48,408 nt of DNA from Eubacterium sp. (lineage in GTDB: Bacteria > Bacillota > Clostridia > Lachnospirales > Lachnospiraceae), in the NCBI GenBank assembly GCA_017437905.1, contig JAFRWY010000007.1, positions 1-48,408 of the forward strand, written 5' to 3'. Each line of letters starts with the position of its first letter. Within the stretch, counting starts at the first letter, position 1. The notes beneath the pieces were generated by a model. The model had not been told where the DNA came from. It ran no database searches and worked only from the letters and a program-made list of their open reading frames with translations. Below are positions 1 to 8,703 of the stretch, piece after piece. The translations under genes and the position numbers were made by a program.

Positions 1-750
1 GCTGCCAGCGAGCGTATCCCGGAGGATGCAAAGAAGAAGGCAGAAGAACTTGAGGAGAAGAATGTACATGTTCTCCTGATCCCCGAGAAGGACGGACACA
101 TTGATGTGGATGCCCTGATGGACAAACTGGGTGAGATGGAGATCAGCGGCATCATGTCCGAGGGTGGCGGTAACCTGTCCTGGAGTCTGCTTCGGGAAGG
201 AATTGTAAATGAAGTCGTTATGTTCATCGCTCCGAAGATCTTCGGCGGAATCACAGCCATGACTCCGGTAGAAGGCGAGGGTGTGAATTTTGTGGAAGAT
301 GCGCTTCCTCTGCATTTAGTAGAGTCTGAGATCCTTCCGGGCGGAGATATCTACGCACGGTATATCGTAGGACCGGAGCCGGAGGAAGAGGATGAACCCA
401 TGGATATCGAGACGGCAGAGCCCCGTCCGTTGGCATGGATCTCTTCCAGTCCCGCACCGGAAGCTCCGAAGGATTTCCAGTCGGGTGCGGTTATTGAGAC
501 CCCGAAGACCGAGGAGGCCGCTCCGGCAGCAGATTCACTGGAAGCTATGGAGATGGGAAGCGTATCCAGAAGCAAAAAGCAGCAGGAAGGCTGGGTAGAA
601 GCAGATGCGATCCCGTCTCAGGAACCGGAAGGCGCGGACCTGGAGGATCTGTATGACAGACCTCCGGTAGAACTGGAGAACCGGATCGTGACAGCAGTTC
701 TTTCTGCGGATCTGAATCCGTTCAACATTGACGAGAATAAGGATAAGTAG
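1..750 (+). CDS. ribD: RibD, C-terminal reductase domain (5' end outside window)
   Basis: The open frame enters from the left edge, so only the 3' part is present. Residues such as GIMSEGGGNLSWSLL and FIAPKIFGG match the C-terminal part of the RibD reductase domain. In this family that domain reduces the ribosylamino-pyrimidine intermediate with NADPH after the N-terminal deaminase has acted. The position immediately before ribE, ribBA and ribH fits a rib operon. The reductase homology ends near position 370 (motif YARYIVG). It is followed by about 120 extra residues that are rich in Glu, Pro and Ala, and this tail is not typical of RibD. The tail may be disordered; its role is unknown. The deaminase domain and any FMN riboswitch would lie upstream of the window. 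Confidence 0.88.
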   Translation, partial: AASERIPEDAKKKAEELEEKNVHVLLIPEKDGHIDVDALMDKLGEMEISGIMSEGGGNLSWSLLREGIVNEVVMFIAPKIFGGITAMTPVEGEGVNFVEDALPLHLVESEILPGGDIYARYIVGPEPEEEDEPMDIETAEPRPLAWISSSPAPEAPKDFQSGAVIETPKTEEAAPAADSLEAMEMGSVSRSKKQQEGWVEADAIPSQEPEGADLEDLYDRPPVELENRIVTAVLSADLNPFNIDENKDK

Positions 751-774
751 GTTCCATACGGAATACTTTTTAAG

Positions 775-796
775 CAGGCACGTGAATACGTGCCTG
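775..796 (+). other. Perfect 9-bp stem-loop between ribD and ribE
   Basis: CAGGCACGT, a GAAT loop and ACGTGCCTG form a perfect hairpin in the ribD-ribE gap. No T-run follows on either strand, so it does not look like an intrinsic terminator. It could stabilise or process the mRNA, or modulate ribE expression; that is inference. Confidence 0.5.
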
Positions 797-839
797 TATC
801 ACCGATTGGCGTTTCTTGGTCAGAAGAAAGGAATGACGC

Positions 840-1520
840 ATGTTTACAGGGATCGTTGAAGAAAAAGGAGAGATCCTTTCCATAGAGCGGGGAAGTATAT
901 CCGCGATCCTTACCATTCGTGCGAAGGAGGTCCTTACCGGAACGAAGATCGGCGACAGCATCGCGGTCAGCGGTGTATGTCTTACGGTGACCCGGCTTTC
1001 GGGTGACCGTTTTTCAGCGGATGTGATGGCAGAGACTCTTCGGAGATCCGCACTGGGTGAACTGCGCGTGGGAAGTCATGTAAATCTGGAACGTGCGCTT
1101 GCCGTGGGAGGCCGCATGGGCGGACATATCGTATCCGGACATATCGACGGAACCGGAAAGATCCTTGGTATCCGTACGGAAGACAATGCGGTCTGGTATC
1201 GTATCACGGCAGATCCGAAGATCATACGGCTTGTGGTTGAGAAAGGGTCCGTGACCATCGACGGCATCAGCCTTACGGTGGCAGCGGTACATGCGGACAG
1301 TTTCGAGGTATCCGTGATCCCGCACACCAGGGAAGTGACCACACTGTCGGAAAAGGGCGTGGGTGATTCCGTTAATCTTGAAAATGACATCATCGGGAAA
1401 TATGTGGAACGCCTGTTGCAGGGGCAGGGCGGGATCGCGCCGATGTCCTCGGAGACTCCCCGAGCATCAGCATCCGGAGCGCTGACCATGGAATTCCTGA
1501 CAGAGCATGGGTTCGGCTGA
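840..1520 (+). CDS. ribE: Riboflavin synthase, alpha chain
   Basis: 226 residues beginning with the hallmark [10 protein letters not shown]. The protein has the two tandem lumazine-binding barrels of the family: roughly residues 1-95 and 96-195, the second opening with [10 protein letters not shown]. The enzyme dismutates two 6,7-dimethyl-8-ribityllumazine molecules into riboflavin and the pyrimidinedione, working with the RibH capsid. The length is close to the usual 200-220. The last 25 residues after the second barrel are a poorly conserved tail. An AAAGGAA site precedes the ATG. It sits between ribD and ribBA, as in a normal Firmicutes rib operon. Confidence 0.95.
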   Translation: MFTGIVEEKGEILSIERGSISAILTIRAKEVLTGTKIGDSIAVSGVCLTVTRLSGDRFSADVMAETLRRSALGELRVGSHVNLERALAVGGRMGGHIVSGHIDGTGKILGIRTEDNAVWYRITADPKIIRLVVEKGSVTIDGISLTVAAVHADSFEVSVIPHTREVTTLSEKGVGDSVNLENDIIGKYVERLLQGQGGIAPMSSETPRASASGALTMEFLTEHGFG

Positions 1521-1584
1521 GCCATCGGATCCCGTGGGGAATTATACGAGAAATAATTATACTATTCGGAAGGACATGAAACAT

Positions 1585-2787
1585 ATGTCAGAGTTAAATA
1601 CGATCGAAGAAATCCTGGAGGATCTTGCCAAGGGTAAGATTGTCGTGGTCATGGATGACGAAGATCGGGAGAATGAGGGTGACGTGATCTGCGCGGCGGA
1701 ATTTGCAACCACAGAGAACGTCAATTTTATGGCAAAATATGCAAGGGGACTGATCTGTATGCCGATGGATCCGTCGTATTCGGACCGGTACAATCTTCCC
1801 CAGATGTGCATCGTGAATACGGATAATCATTGTACGGCATTTTCCGTGTCCGTGGATCATGTATCCACCACCACGGGAATCTCCGCGGAGGAGCGGGGGA
1901 TCACGGCCAGAGCCTTTGCATCGAAGGACGCAACGAAGGAGGATTTCCGGAGACCGGGACACATGTTCCCGCTGGAATCCAAGCCCGGGGGAGTCATCGA
2001 GCGGAACGGCCACACGGAAGCAACCGTGGACCTGTGCAGGATGGCCGGTCTGCAACCGGTGGGACTTTGCTGTGAGATCATGAAGGAAGACGGCACCATG
2101 GCCAGATATGATGATCTGGTGGCATTTGCGAAGGAGCATGACCTGAAGATCTGCACGATTGATAAACTGGTGCAGTACCGGAAGGAACATGAAGTCTTCG
2201 TAAAGGAAGTGACACGGGCAAAGCTTCCGACACGTTACGGGAATTTCATCATTCACGGATACATCAACCAGCTGAACGGAGAGCATCATGTGGCGCTTAC
2301 CATGGGAGATGTAACAGACGGTTCGCCGGTGCTGGTGCGTGTTCATTCCGAGTGCCTGACGGGAGATGCCTTCGGGTCCCTTAAATGTGACTGCGGTGAA
2401 CAGCTGGATGCGGCCATGAAGCAGATCGCAGCGGAGGGAAGAGGCGTTCTTCTCTACATGCGACAGGAAGGCCGGGGAATCGGCCTCATCAACAAGATCC
2501 GTGCCTATGCTCTGCAGGATCAGGGAAGAGACACGGTGGAGGCAAATCTGGAACTCGGCTTCCCGGAGGATGCGAGAGACTACACCATCGGAACACAGAT
2601 CCTTGTGGATCTGGGAGTCCGGAAGATGCGGCTTCTTACCAACAATCCGTCGAAGATCTACGGGCTTGCGGGTTACAGATTGGAGATCGTGGAGCGTGTG
2701 CCCATCGAGATCGCACCGTCCACCTATGACCGGTTCTACCTGCAGACCAAGAAGGAGAAGATGGGACATATCCTGGAGGATGTGTAA
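1585..2787 (+). CDS. ribBA: Bifunctional DHBP synthase / GTP cyclohydrolase II
   Basis: 400 residues from the preferred start. The N-terminal half (about 1-200) is 3,4-dihydroxy-2-butanone-4-phosphate synthase, with [10 protein letters not shown] and RPGHMFPL. The C-terminal half (about 205-400) is GTP cyclohydrolase II, with [11 protein letters not shown], the zinc cysteines near residues 257, 268 and 270, and RQEGRGIGL. Both precursors of riboflavin therefore come from one protein. The frame is open back to an ATG at 1507, inside ribE, and there is an ATG at 1576. GGAAGG at 1568-1573 is well spaced only for the ATG at 1585. All key catalytic motifs appear intact. Confidence 0.95.
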   Translation: MSELNTIEEILEDLAKGKIVVVMDDEDRENEGDVICAAEFATTENVNFMAKYARGLICMPMDPSYSDRYNLPQMCIVNTDNHCTAFSVSVDHVSTTTGISAEERGITARAFASKDATKEDFRRPGHMFPLESKPGGVIERNGHTEATVDLCRMAGLQPVGLCCEIMKEDGTMARYDDLVAFAKEHDLKICTIDKLVQYRKEHEVFVKEVTRAKLPTRYGNFIIHGYINQLNGEHHVALTMGDVTDGSPVLVRVHSECLTGDAFGSLKCDCGEQLDAAMKQIAAEGRGVLLYMRQEGRGIGLINKIRAYALQDQGRDTVEANLELGFPEDARDYTIGTQILVDLGVRKMRLLTNNPSKIYGLAGYRLEIVERVPIEIAPSTYDRFYLQTKKEKMGHILEDV

Positions 2788-2791
2788 AGCA

Positions 2792-2935
2792 GTCACCTGA
2801 GGAGTGAACGCAAGGAGAATCACGGTGTCATTCCGGGGAGCGAACGAAGGGAGAAGCACGGAGTCATTCCGAAGAGCGTCCACAGAGAGAACCCGGATGT
2901 CATCCTGAGGAGCGTAAGCGACGAAGGATCTCAAT
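2792..2935 (+). repeat. Four degenerate ~35-bp tandem repeats between ribBA and ribH
   Basis: Units begin at about 2792, 2827, 2862 and 2899, each with a GTCAYYC...GAGCG pattern. The last, TGTCATCCTGAGGAGCG, is closest to the family consensus that recurs at 4361, 4456 and, inverted, around 6215-6420. The gap holds no convincing gene. This is a dispersed intergenic repeat, not a CRISPR array, because there are no unique spacers. Confidence 0.7.
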
Positions 2936-2969
2936 ATGAACAAGAATAGATCGTTAGGAGAAAAGTATC

Positions 2970-3431
2970 ATGAAGAAGATCGAAGGAAATGTAGTAGCAG
3001 AGAATCTGAAAGTCGGTATCGTTGCAGCACGTTTCAACGAGTTCATCGTATCCAAACTGGTGGCAGGTGCTGAGGACGGCCTGGTACGTCACAATGTGAA
3101 TCCGGACGATATCACGGTTGCCTGGGTTCCGGGTGCATTTGAGATTCCTGTCGTAGCGAAGAAGATGGCACTGTCCGGCAAATACGACGCAGTGATCTGT
3201 GTGGGTGCCGTGATCCGCGGACAGACCAGCCATTACGATTACGTATGCGCAGAGGTTTCCAAGGGGATCGCCCAGGTTTCCATGGAAGCGGGCATTCCGG
3301 TTATGTTCGGTATTCTTACCACGGATAATATCGAGCAGGCCGTAGAGCGTGCAGGAACCAAGGCAGGTAACAAGGGCTATGACTGCGCACTGGGTGCCAT
3401 CGAGATGGTCAACCTGATGAAGCAGCTGTAA
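2970..3431 (+). CDS. ribH: 6,7-dimethyl-8-ribityllumazine synthase
   Basis: 153 residues, the usual length for the family. It shows [22 protein letters not shown], the active-site segment [14 protein letters not shown] with its catalytic His, and [11 protein letters not shown]. It condenses the RibA-derived aminopyrimidine with the RibB-derived butanone phosphate, giving the substrate of RibE. Family members form hollow capsids or pentamers in the cytosol. AGGAG lies upstream of the ATG. It is separated from ribBA by the repeat array at 2792-2935 but is probably still in the same transcript, since no terminator is visible. Confidence 0.96.
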   Translation: MKKIEGNVVAENLKVGIVAARFNEFIVSKLVAGAEDGLVRHNVNPDDITVAWVPGAFEIPVVAKKMALSGKYDAVICVGAVIRGQTSHYDYVCAEVSKGIAQVSMEAGIPVMFGILTTDNIEQAVERAGTKAGNKGYDCALGAIEMVNLMKQL

Positions 3432-3476
3432 GAGGCTTGCATCGGGAAACCATGTATGGATCCAAAGCGGAGATAT

Positions 3477-4310
3477 ATGAAGAATCTACTATTTTTTGAT
3501 ATAGACGGAACACTGATCACGGATGATGAGAGGCACATGTTCCCGGCAGATGCAGCGGCCGCGCTTACGGCTGCAAGATCCGCCGGGAATCTCTGCTTTA
3601 TCAACACCGGACGTGTAAGATGCAATGTGGAGACGTACATCACGGCTCCTGGCTTTGACGGACTGGTCTGCGGTTGCGGAACCTATATCGAGTATCATGG
3701 CAGGGTGCTTCACCGTCATGAGATCTCCCGGGAACGCTGCCACCAGCTGGCTCATATCTGCCGGGAATGCAGGATGCAGGCCTTCTTTGAGCATACGGAT
3801 GTTGCATTTTATGATGCAGGACTGGACATGCCCTACATTTTACCTGCAGTTGATTCCATGCAGCAGCAGGAGCGCCCCATGCCGGGAGATATTGATGCGC
3901 CGGATTTTCGTTTTGACAAGTTCTCCGGCTGGTTTGATGAAACCAGTGATGTTGCCCGCTTCCGCCGGGAGATCGAGAAGGACTTTGTCTATATCGACCG
4001 GGGAGAAATGGCATGGGAATCCGGGGAGGACGGCAGGGAACGAAAGACCGCCTTCTTCGAGGTGGAGCCTGTGGGTTATTCCAAGGCCAGCGGCATGCGG
4101 TTCCTGATGGAATACTTCGGAGTTGACCGGGATGCGGTCTATGCCTTCGGAGACAGTAATAATGATCTGGAAATGATGGAATATGCCGGCCACAGCATAT
4201 GTATGGCTGGTGGGAGTGAGGCCTGTAAGGCGGCTGCGGACTATGTGACAGCGGCTGTGGATGAAGGCGGCCTTCATCAGGCATTGGAGCATTTCCGGCT
4301 GTTATCCTGA
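3477..4310 (+). CDS. Cof-type HAD-superfamily hydrolase
   Basis: 277 residues from ATG 3477. Motif I is FFDIDGTL (Asp8 and Asp10) and motif IV is GDSNNDLEMM (about 225-234). The intervening region has the length of the C2B cap found in Cof/YidA-type sugar-phosphate or flavin-precursor phosphatases. These are cytosolic Mg-dependent phosphatases of broad specificity. Its place just after ribH makes dephosphorylation of the pyrimidinedione intermediate of riboflavin synthesis attractive, since that step is performed by Cof-type HADs in other bacteria, but this is inference. A longer start at ATG 3456 is possible; GGAG at 3469-3472 is close to 3477. Confidence 0.85.
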   Translation: MKNLLFFDIDGTLITDDERHMFPADAAAALTAARSAGNLCFINTGRVRCNVETYITAPGFDGLVCGCGTYIEYHGRVLHRHEISRERCHQLAHICRECRMQAFFEHTDVAFYDAGLDMPYILPAVDSMQQQERPMPGDIDAPDFRFDKFSGWFDETSDVARFRREIEKDFVYIDRGEMAWESGEDGRERKTAFFEVEPVGYSKASGMRFLMEYFGVDRDAVYAFGDSNNDLEMMEYAGHSICMAGGSEACKAAADYVTAAVDEGGLHQALEHFRLLS

Positions 4311-4357
4311 CCGTAGGTTGAATCATCCGGAGTTGCCCCATGTTATCCGGAGTTACC

Positions 4358-4513
4358 CCATGTCATCCTGAGGCGGAGCCGAAGGATCTGAATTGTCCCA
4401 TAGACGGAACACAACCGGCTGAACCGTAGTTACCAAGGCTGATCAGAGTCGACCATGTCATCCTGAGGCAAAGCCGAAGGATCTGAATTGTCCCATAGAC
4501 GGAACACAACCGG
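4358..4513 (+). repeat. Two 61-bp direct repeats of the dispersed TGTCATCCTGAGG family
   Basis: Copies at 4358-4418 and 4453-4513 differ at only two positions. Each runs from CCATGTCATCCTGAGG to ACACAACCGG. They occupy most of the 240-bp gap between the HAD gene and the membrane protein gene. A partial upstream echo (GGAGTTRCCCCATGT) occurs at about 4329 and 4350. No gene is evident in the gap. Confidence 0.8.
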
Positions 4514-4551
4514 TGGGCGGGAGTTTGCCCCGGCTATGAATCGGAGTAAGT

Positions 4552-5475
4552 ATGCGCGAGTATATCAACGACGAAGAACGAAGAAAATATGAGGGAGAAC
4601 CGCCGAAGCCACAACCGGGCGGATCACCGGAGGGAGAGAACGGTTCCGATGACTCCTCCGGACAGTCTTCCCTGGAATTTGAGGTTCCGAAGAAGATGTC
4701 CGTGATCGAGCAGTTCCGGATATCGATCACGCAGCCAAAGCAGCTGATCGGTCTTTCGGAGCTTTCCGTAGGTCGTTTTGTCCGTTACACCCTGTTTCTG
4801 GGGCTTCTGATCGAGTTCATGCTGTATGTGATCCCGGTGGCGGCGACGATCATTCATGTCGGCGGCTTCCGGAATCTCTTTGAGAACAATACGCCGGAAT
4901 TCTCCATGAGGGATGGGAAACTCACGGCGGAAGAACCCTTTACCATCGGACTCGGGACCTACGAGATCGTTGTCAATACAAAGGAAGCCAGAGTGCCGAA
5001 GGACAGTCTGGGAACGGTGCCGCTGACTTTTGCTATCGGCAGCGAGCGGATTCAGGTGATCGTCACGGAGAACGGGCTTCAGCAGGTATTGCTGGATCAG
5101 AACCTTTCGGGATATTTTCCGGATGGATTTAACAAGGAGATGCTGATCTCTGCCATTCCGGGTTTCTATATCGCACTGGTTCTTACGGGACTGCTGATGA
5201 TGGCTGCAACGCTGGTCAAATACCTTCTGGCAGCGCTTCTTTATATGCTGATTGCGAATCCCATTGCAAGGAATAGCGGGCTTTATCTTAATAAAGGAAA
5301 TGTATTCCGGCTCTGCTTCTATGCGCAGACCATCGGCATGCTGTTGGTCAATGTAAATAAAGCAACCGGCGGTTATATCCCGGGAATGATCGTATCCATG
5401 GTGGGGATATTCATTACACTGCGGTACATCTTCAAGACCTTCGCTCCGTACATGCGGTATGGGACGGATGAGTAG
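4552..5475 (+). CDS. DUF1189-like polytopic membrane protein
   Basis: 307 residues. The first 45 are hydrophilic and rich in Gly, Pro, Glu and Ser. FRISITQPKQLIGLSE precedes a first membrane helix (about 80-105). An extracytoplasmic segment of about 90 residues follows, then three or four closely spaced hydrophobic helices (about 200-290). This layout, with a soluble insert after helix 1 and a C-terminal helical bundle, resembles DUF1189 proteins of Firmicutes; the assignment is by pattern only. Function is unknown. It stands alone between two repeat-bearing gaps. GGAG precedes the ATG. Confidence 0.6.
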   Translation: MREYINDEERRKYEGEPPKPQPGGSPEGENGSDDSSGQSSLEFEVPKKMSVIEQFRISITQPKQLIGLSELSVGRFVRYTLFLGLLIEFMLYVIPVAATIIHVGGFRNLFENNTPEFSMRDGKLTAEEPFTIGLGTYEIVVNTKEARVPKDSLGTVPLTFAIGSERIQVIVTENGLQQVLLDQNLSGYFPDGFNKEMLISAIPGFYIALVLTGLLMMAATLVKYLLAALLYMLIANPIARNSGLYLNKGNVFRLCFYAQTIGMLLVNVNKATGGYIPGMIVSMVGIFITLRYIFKTFAPYMRYGTDE

Positions 5476-5512
5476 AAGAAATGTACCCTCGAACCGGTTA
5501 AACAACAAGGGG

Positions 5513-5584
5513 ATGAATCGACTGTTATTCAATGAGCGGATTCCTTGTCTGTACTTTCTGAACACCGGGAACAGCTATGAATAA
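5513..5584 (+). CDS. Possible 23-residue peptide or 5' gene remnant
   Basis: ATG at 5513 follows AAGGGG directly and opens a short frame, MNRLLFNERIPCLYF then LNTGNSYE, ending in TAA at 5582. The composition looks protein-like and the end is abrupt, so it may be the 5' stub of a lost gene. The Shine-Dalgarno spacing is poor and I cannot name a family. It may be chance. Confidence 0.25.
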   Translation: MNRLLFNERIPCLYFLNTGNSYE

Positions 5585-5607
5585 GAATGAAATAAGGGTA
5601 GCAGGCT

Positions 5608-6201
5608 ATGGAGATTGAACGTAAATTCCTGGCGGATCCTTCGGGACTGGATCTGTCGAAATATCGAAAGAAAGAAATGTCCCAGGGATACGTGTCCACG
5701 GATCCGGTGATCCGTATCCGGAGAAGTAACGAGGACTACATTCTCACGGTAAAAAACGGAGGGCTGCTGGTTCGGGAGGAATTTGAGACACCGCTTACGG
5801 CAGAGCAGTATGCAGCGCTGTCGGGGAAGGTAGAAGGCATCTTTCTCAGTAAGACACGGTATCTGATCCCAATCCGCTGTGACGCGGCAGGTGTGAGGGA
5901 AGTGACGGATGATGAGCCCGACGGGAAAGATCGCAGAATGATTGCGGAGACCTCCGGCGGACCAGACCGGGGAACGGAGGATTCAGTTGAGAAAGCGTAC
6001 TCCATCGAACTGGATATCTTCCACGGAGCATTGGACGGACTGATCTATGCAGAGGTGGAATTCCCCACTGTGGAAGAGGCAGAACAGTTTACACCGCCGT
6101 CCTGGTTTCTGCGCGAAGTCACTGAGGACGGATCCTACACAAATGCGGCGCTCAGCCGCATGACTCCCGAAGAACTGCAGGCCTTTCTCGACCGACTGTA
6201 A
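5608..6201 (+). CDS. CYTH domain protein
   Basis: 197 residues beginning MEIERKFL, the ExExK signature (Glu2, Glu4, Lys6) of the CYTH / triphosphate tunnel metalloenzyme superfamily. The paired basic-strand motifs VIRIRRSNEDYILTVK and the acidic strand YAEVEFPTVEEAE also fit. Members hydrolyse inorganic triphosphate or thiamine triphosphate, or act as class IV adenylate cyclases, using metal ions in a beta tunnel. The short form without a CHAD domain is most often a triphosphatase. The substrate cannot be told from the sequence. An acidic insert sits near residues 105-125. Confidence 0.88.
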   Translation: MEIERKFLADPSGLDLSKYRKKEMSQGYVSTDPVIRIRRSNEDYILTVKNGGLLVREEFETPLTAEQYAALSGKVEGIFLSKTRYLIPIRCDAAGVREVTDDEPDGKDRRMIAETSGGPDRGTEDSVEKAYSIELDIFHGALDGLIYAEVEFPTVEEAEQFTPPSWFLREVTEDGSYTNAALSRMTPEELQAFLDRL

Positions 6202-6214
6202 ACCGGAGAATCCG

Positions 6215-6420
6215 ACTGAAGGGATTCTCCGGCTGACGCCTCAGAATGACAGGGGGGGGTGTCATACGAAATGGAGCGAGCCCCGGGAGTGAAGTGATTC
6301 TCCGGCTGACGCCTCAGAATGACAGGGTGCCGTCATACGAACTGATGCACGGAGCTAAGCTGAAGGGATTCCTGGGCTGGCACCTCAGAATGGCAGGGTG
6401 CTGACATACGAAGAGAAGGT
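6215..6420 (-). repeat. Three tandem 71-73-bp units of the dispersed repeat, inverted
   Basis: Units start at about 6215, 6288 and 6359. Each contains a GATTC...GGCTGRCRCCTCAGAATGRCAGG core. Read on the - strand this is TGTCATTCTGAGGCGTCAGC, clearly the same family as the + strand copies at 2899, 4361 and 4456. They fill almost the whole gap of about 290 bp between the CYTH and DJ-1 genes, in which I see no gene. Confidence 0.75.
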
Positions 6421-6489
6421 TCTTTATAACAAGATATCTGACAACGAGTCATAGTTGAAATTATTGAAAAGAAAAAGGGGGAACACAGT

Positions 6490-7050
6490 ATGAGCAAAGT
6501 ATATGTATTTCTTGCAGAAGGCTTTGAGGAGAGTGAGGCCGTAGTACCCATTGATCTGATGCGCCGGGCACGTCTGGAGGTTGTGACGGTCTCCGTCACG
6601 GAGGATCCGGTGGTGGTCAGCTCCCATGGGATTCCGGTAACGGCGGATACCACCATTTCCGAACTGACGGAGTTAGCTGACGCGATCTTTCTTCCGGGGG
6701 GACTGAAGGGAACCAATAACCTGAAGGCGAGTGAAGCAGTTGCGGCTAAGATCCTTGCACATAAGGAAGCGGGAAAGTATCTTTCCGCCATCTGTGCGGC
6801 ACCGACGGTTTACGGACTGATGGGGCTTCTGGAAGGAAAGAAAGCAACCTGTTATCCGGGCAAGGAGGCCGAGTTGCTGGGTGCCGAGTGGACAGGTGCG
6901 GTTCAGACCGTAACCGTTGACGGCCAGTTCATTACAAGCAGGGGCATGGGAACCTCCATCGATTTCGGTCTCAAAATGATCGAACTGCTGGTTTCCCGGG
7001 AGAAAGCACAGGAGATCGCAAACCAGGTACTGTATCCGACGGCCTTCTAG
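6490..7050 (+). CDS. DJ-1/PfpI family protein
   Basis: 186 residues with the class I amidotransferase-like fold of DJ-1/ThiJ. The start is KVYVFLAEGFEESEAV, carrying the conserved Glu. LPGG follows near residue 75, and the nucleophile elbow SAICAAP has Cys102. Bacterial relatives are cytosolic stress proteins proposed to act as glyoxalases or protein/nucleotide deglycases, and the exact activity is debated. AAAGGGGG lies nine bases before the ATG. No specific partner is apparent nearby. Confidence 0.88.
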   Translation: MSKVYVFLAEGFEESEAVVPIDLMRRARLEVVTVSVTEDPVVVSSHGIPVTADTTISELTELADAIFLPGGLKGTNNLKASEAVAAKILAHKEAGKYLSAICAAPTVYGLMGLLEGKKATCYPGKEAELLGAEWTGAVQTVTVDGQFITSRGMGTSIDFGLKMIELLVSREKAQEIANQVLYPTAF

Positions 7051-7100
7051 AGCATTCGGGCTGTATAGACTATAATACGAAAGATCAGGAAAGGAACGAA

Positions 7101-8528
7101 ATGAAAAATATCACGATCCGCGACATTGTACGGACAACGGAAGGGACTCTTATCTGCATGAGAGAGTCGGAGGATGAAGGAGAGGTAGCCGAACGGAGCG
7201 TCCGCGATATCTGCCTGGATTCCAGATCTGTAAATGAGGGAGACCTGTTCGTGGCACTGGCAGGCGAGAATACCGACGGACACAGGTATATCTCACAGGC
7301 TCTTGAAACGGCAGCGGCTGCACTTACCATGCGGGCGCCAGAGGAGGTTTATACCACGCCGGAATCCCTGGAAGCTGCAAAAAAACACGGAGACATACTG
7401 ATCCTTGTAAAGGATACGGAGAAAGCGCTGCAGGACATCGGAGCATACATCCGTATGCAGTATGAGCCTACGGTGATCGGTGTAACGGGAAGCGTCGGCA
7501 AGACCACCACCCGTCGCATGATCGCAACTGCACTCGGAAGCAGCCGGGAGGTCTATGAAACGCCGGGCAATCTGAATTCCAGATACGGCGTCCCCATCGC
7601 CACCAGCAGGATGCTGGACGAACCCTCGGAGATCGCGGTGCTGGAACTGGGTATCGACCGGATCGGAGAGATGGATATCCTTCAGTCTGTTGCAAGGCCC
7701 GAGATCGCAGTGGTAACCATGATCGGAACCTGCCACATGGAGTATTTCGGGACACAGGAAATGATCCGCGAGCAGAAACTCCGTTGTGCATCTTCGGACG
7801 CAGTTCTTTTCCTGAATGCAGATGATCCGATGCTCTGGGAGATGAAGGGGCATACCATCACGAAAGAGACCTGTTATTACGGCTTCCGTCCTGAAGCGGA
7901 ATATCGTGCGGAGGATGTGGAACAGACCGAAACCGGCGTACGTTTCCGGTATTGTCATGAAGATACCCGGATCCCCGTGGAGCTTCCCGTGGCGGGACAG
8001 CACAATGTACGGAACGCCGTTGTGGCCATGGCCATCACGGATTATCTGGGAATGGATCTTACGGCAGCGGCAGAGGCGCTGGGTGAGTTCCGCCCGCTGC
8101 GTCAGATCACCCGCCGGATGGAGTCCGGAACCGTAGTGATCGATGATACGTACAACGCCAGCCCGGATTCCATGAAGGCATTGCTTTCGGTGCTTTCGGA
8201 TTATCATACGGCGGGAAAGCGCTGGGCAGTGCTGGGTGATATGTTTGAACTGGGCGAGAACGAACTGGCCCGCCATGCGGAGGTGGGTGATTTCTTTGCA
8301 GGAAAGAATATCGATCATCTGGTAACGGTCGGAAATATGTCGAAGGAGATCGCGGCTCATGCCAAAGAAGCCCTTCCGACCCTTGATGTAAAGTCTTTCG
8401 ATGATCTTTCCGAAGCTTCCGGATATCTGAAAAAAGAGTTGGCTCCGGAAGACGTTGCGGTAGTGAAAGCATCCCACGGAATGCATTTTGATGAGATCGT
8501 GAAAGCGCTGATCCCGGATGCAAAATAA
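7101..8528 (+). CDS. murF: UDP-N-acetylmuramoyl-tripeptide--D-alanyl-D-alanine ligase
   Basis: 475 residues with the three-domain Mur ligase layout. The N-terminal substrate domain has CLDSRSVNEGDLFVAL. The ATP-binding domain has GVTGSVGKTTT (P-loop Lys near 134), and LELGIDRIGEMDIL and HNVRNAVVAMA follow. The C-terminal domain starts near residue 335, with DDTYNASPDS. MurF adds D-Ala-D-Ala to the UDP-MurNAc-tripeptide in the cytosol, the last soluble step of wall precursor synthesis. The length is typical. GGAAAGGA precedes the ATG, and TATAAT at 7071 could be a -10 box, but no good -35 was found. It is not in a dcw cluster here. Confidence 0.95.
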   Translation: MKNITIRDIVRTTEGTLICMRESEDEGEVAERSVRDICLDSRSVNEGDLFVALAGENTDGHRYISQALETAAAALTMRAPEEVYTTPESLEAAKKHGDILILVKDTEKALQDIGAYIRMQYEPTVIGVTGSVGKTTTRRMIATALGSSREVYETPGNLNSRYGVPIATSRMLDEPSEIAVLELGIDRIGEMDILQSVARPEIAVVTMIGTCHMEYFGTQEMIREQKLRCASSDAVLFLNADDPMLWEMKGHTITKETCYYGFRPEAEYRAEDVEQTETGVRFRYCHEDTRIPVELPVAGQHNVRNAVVAMAITDYLGMDLTAAAEALGEFRPLRQITRRMESGTVVIDDTYNASPDSMKALLSVLSDYHTAGKRWAVLGDMFELGENELARHAEVGDFFAGKNIDHLVTVGNMSKEIAAHAKEALPTLDVKSFDDLSEASGYLKKELAPEDVAVVKASHGMHFDEIVKALIPDAK

Positions 8529-8703
8529 TCGAATCGATGACTGTAAAAAGTGTGATCCAAGGCAGGGAAGAAGAAGCCGCTTCCGGGCAAATGAGGGCTA
8601 GCGTAAAGTTTTTGTAGGAATAATTGAAAAAGGGGATATCCTTCATGATATAGTTGATATTCGGGTGCACAAACCTAATACAACTAAATGGAGGAGTCCC
8701 CTT

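Noticed and set aside
1594-2943. 449-residue open frame on the - strand opposite ribBA
   Set aside because: It mirrors a well-supported conserved gene, has no recognisable domain or ribosome binding site, and is rich in His, Arg and Cys as expected of a shadow frame.
2788-2969. FMN riboswitch ahead of ribH or ribBA
   Set aside because: None of the conserved RFN-element blocks was found in these gaps; if present it should be upstream of ribD, outside the window.
2792-6420. Possible CRISPR arrays in the repeat-bearing gaps
   Set aside because: Units are degenerate and contiguous or far apart, without regular unique spacers or any cas gene.
7293-8486. 397-residue open frame on the - strand opposite murF
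   Set aside because: Shadow of murF with no domain features.
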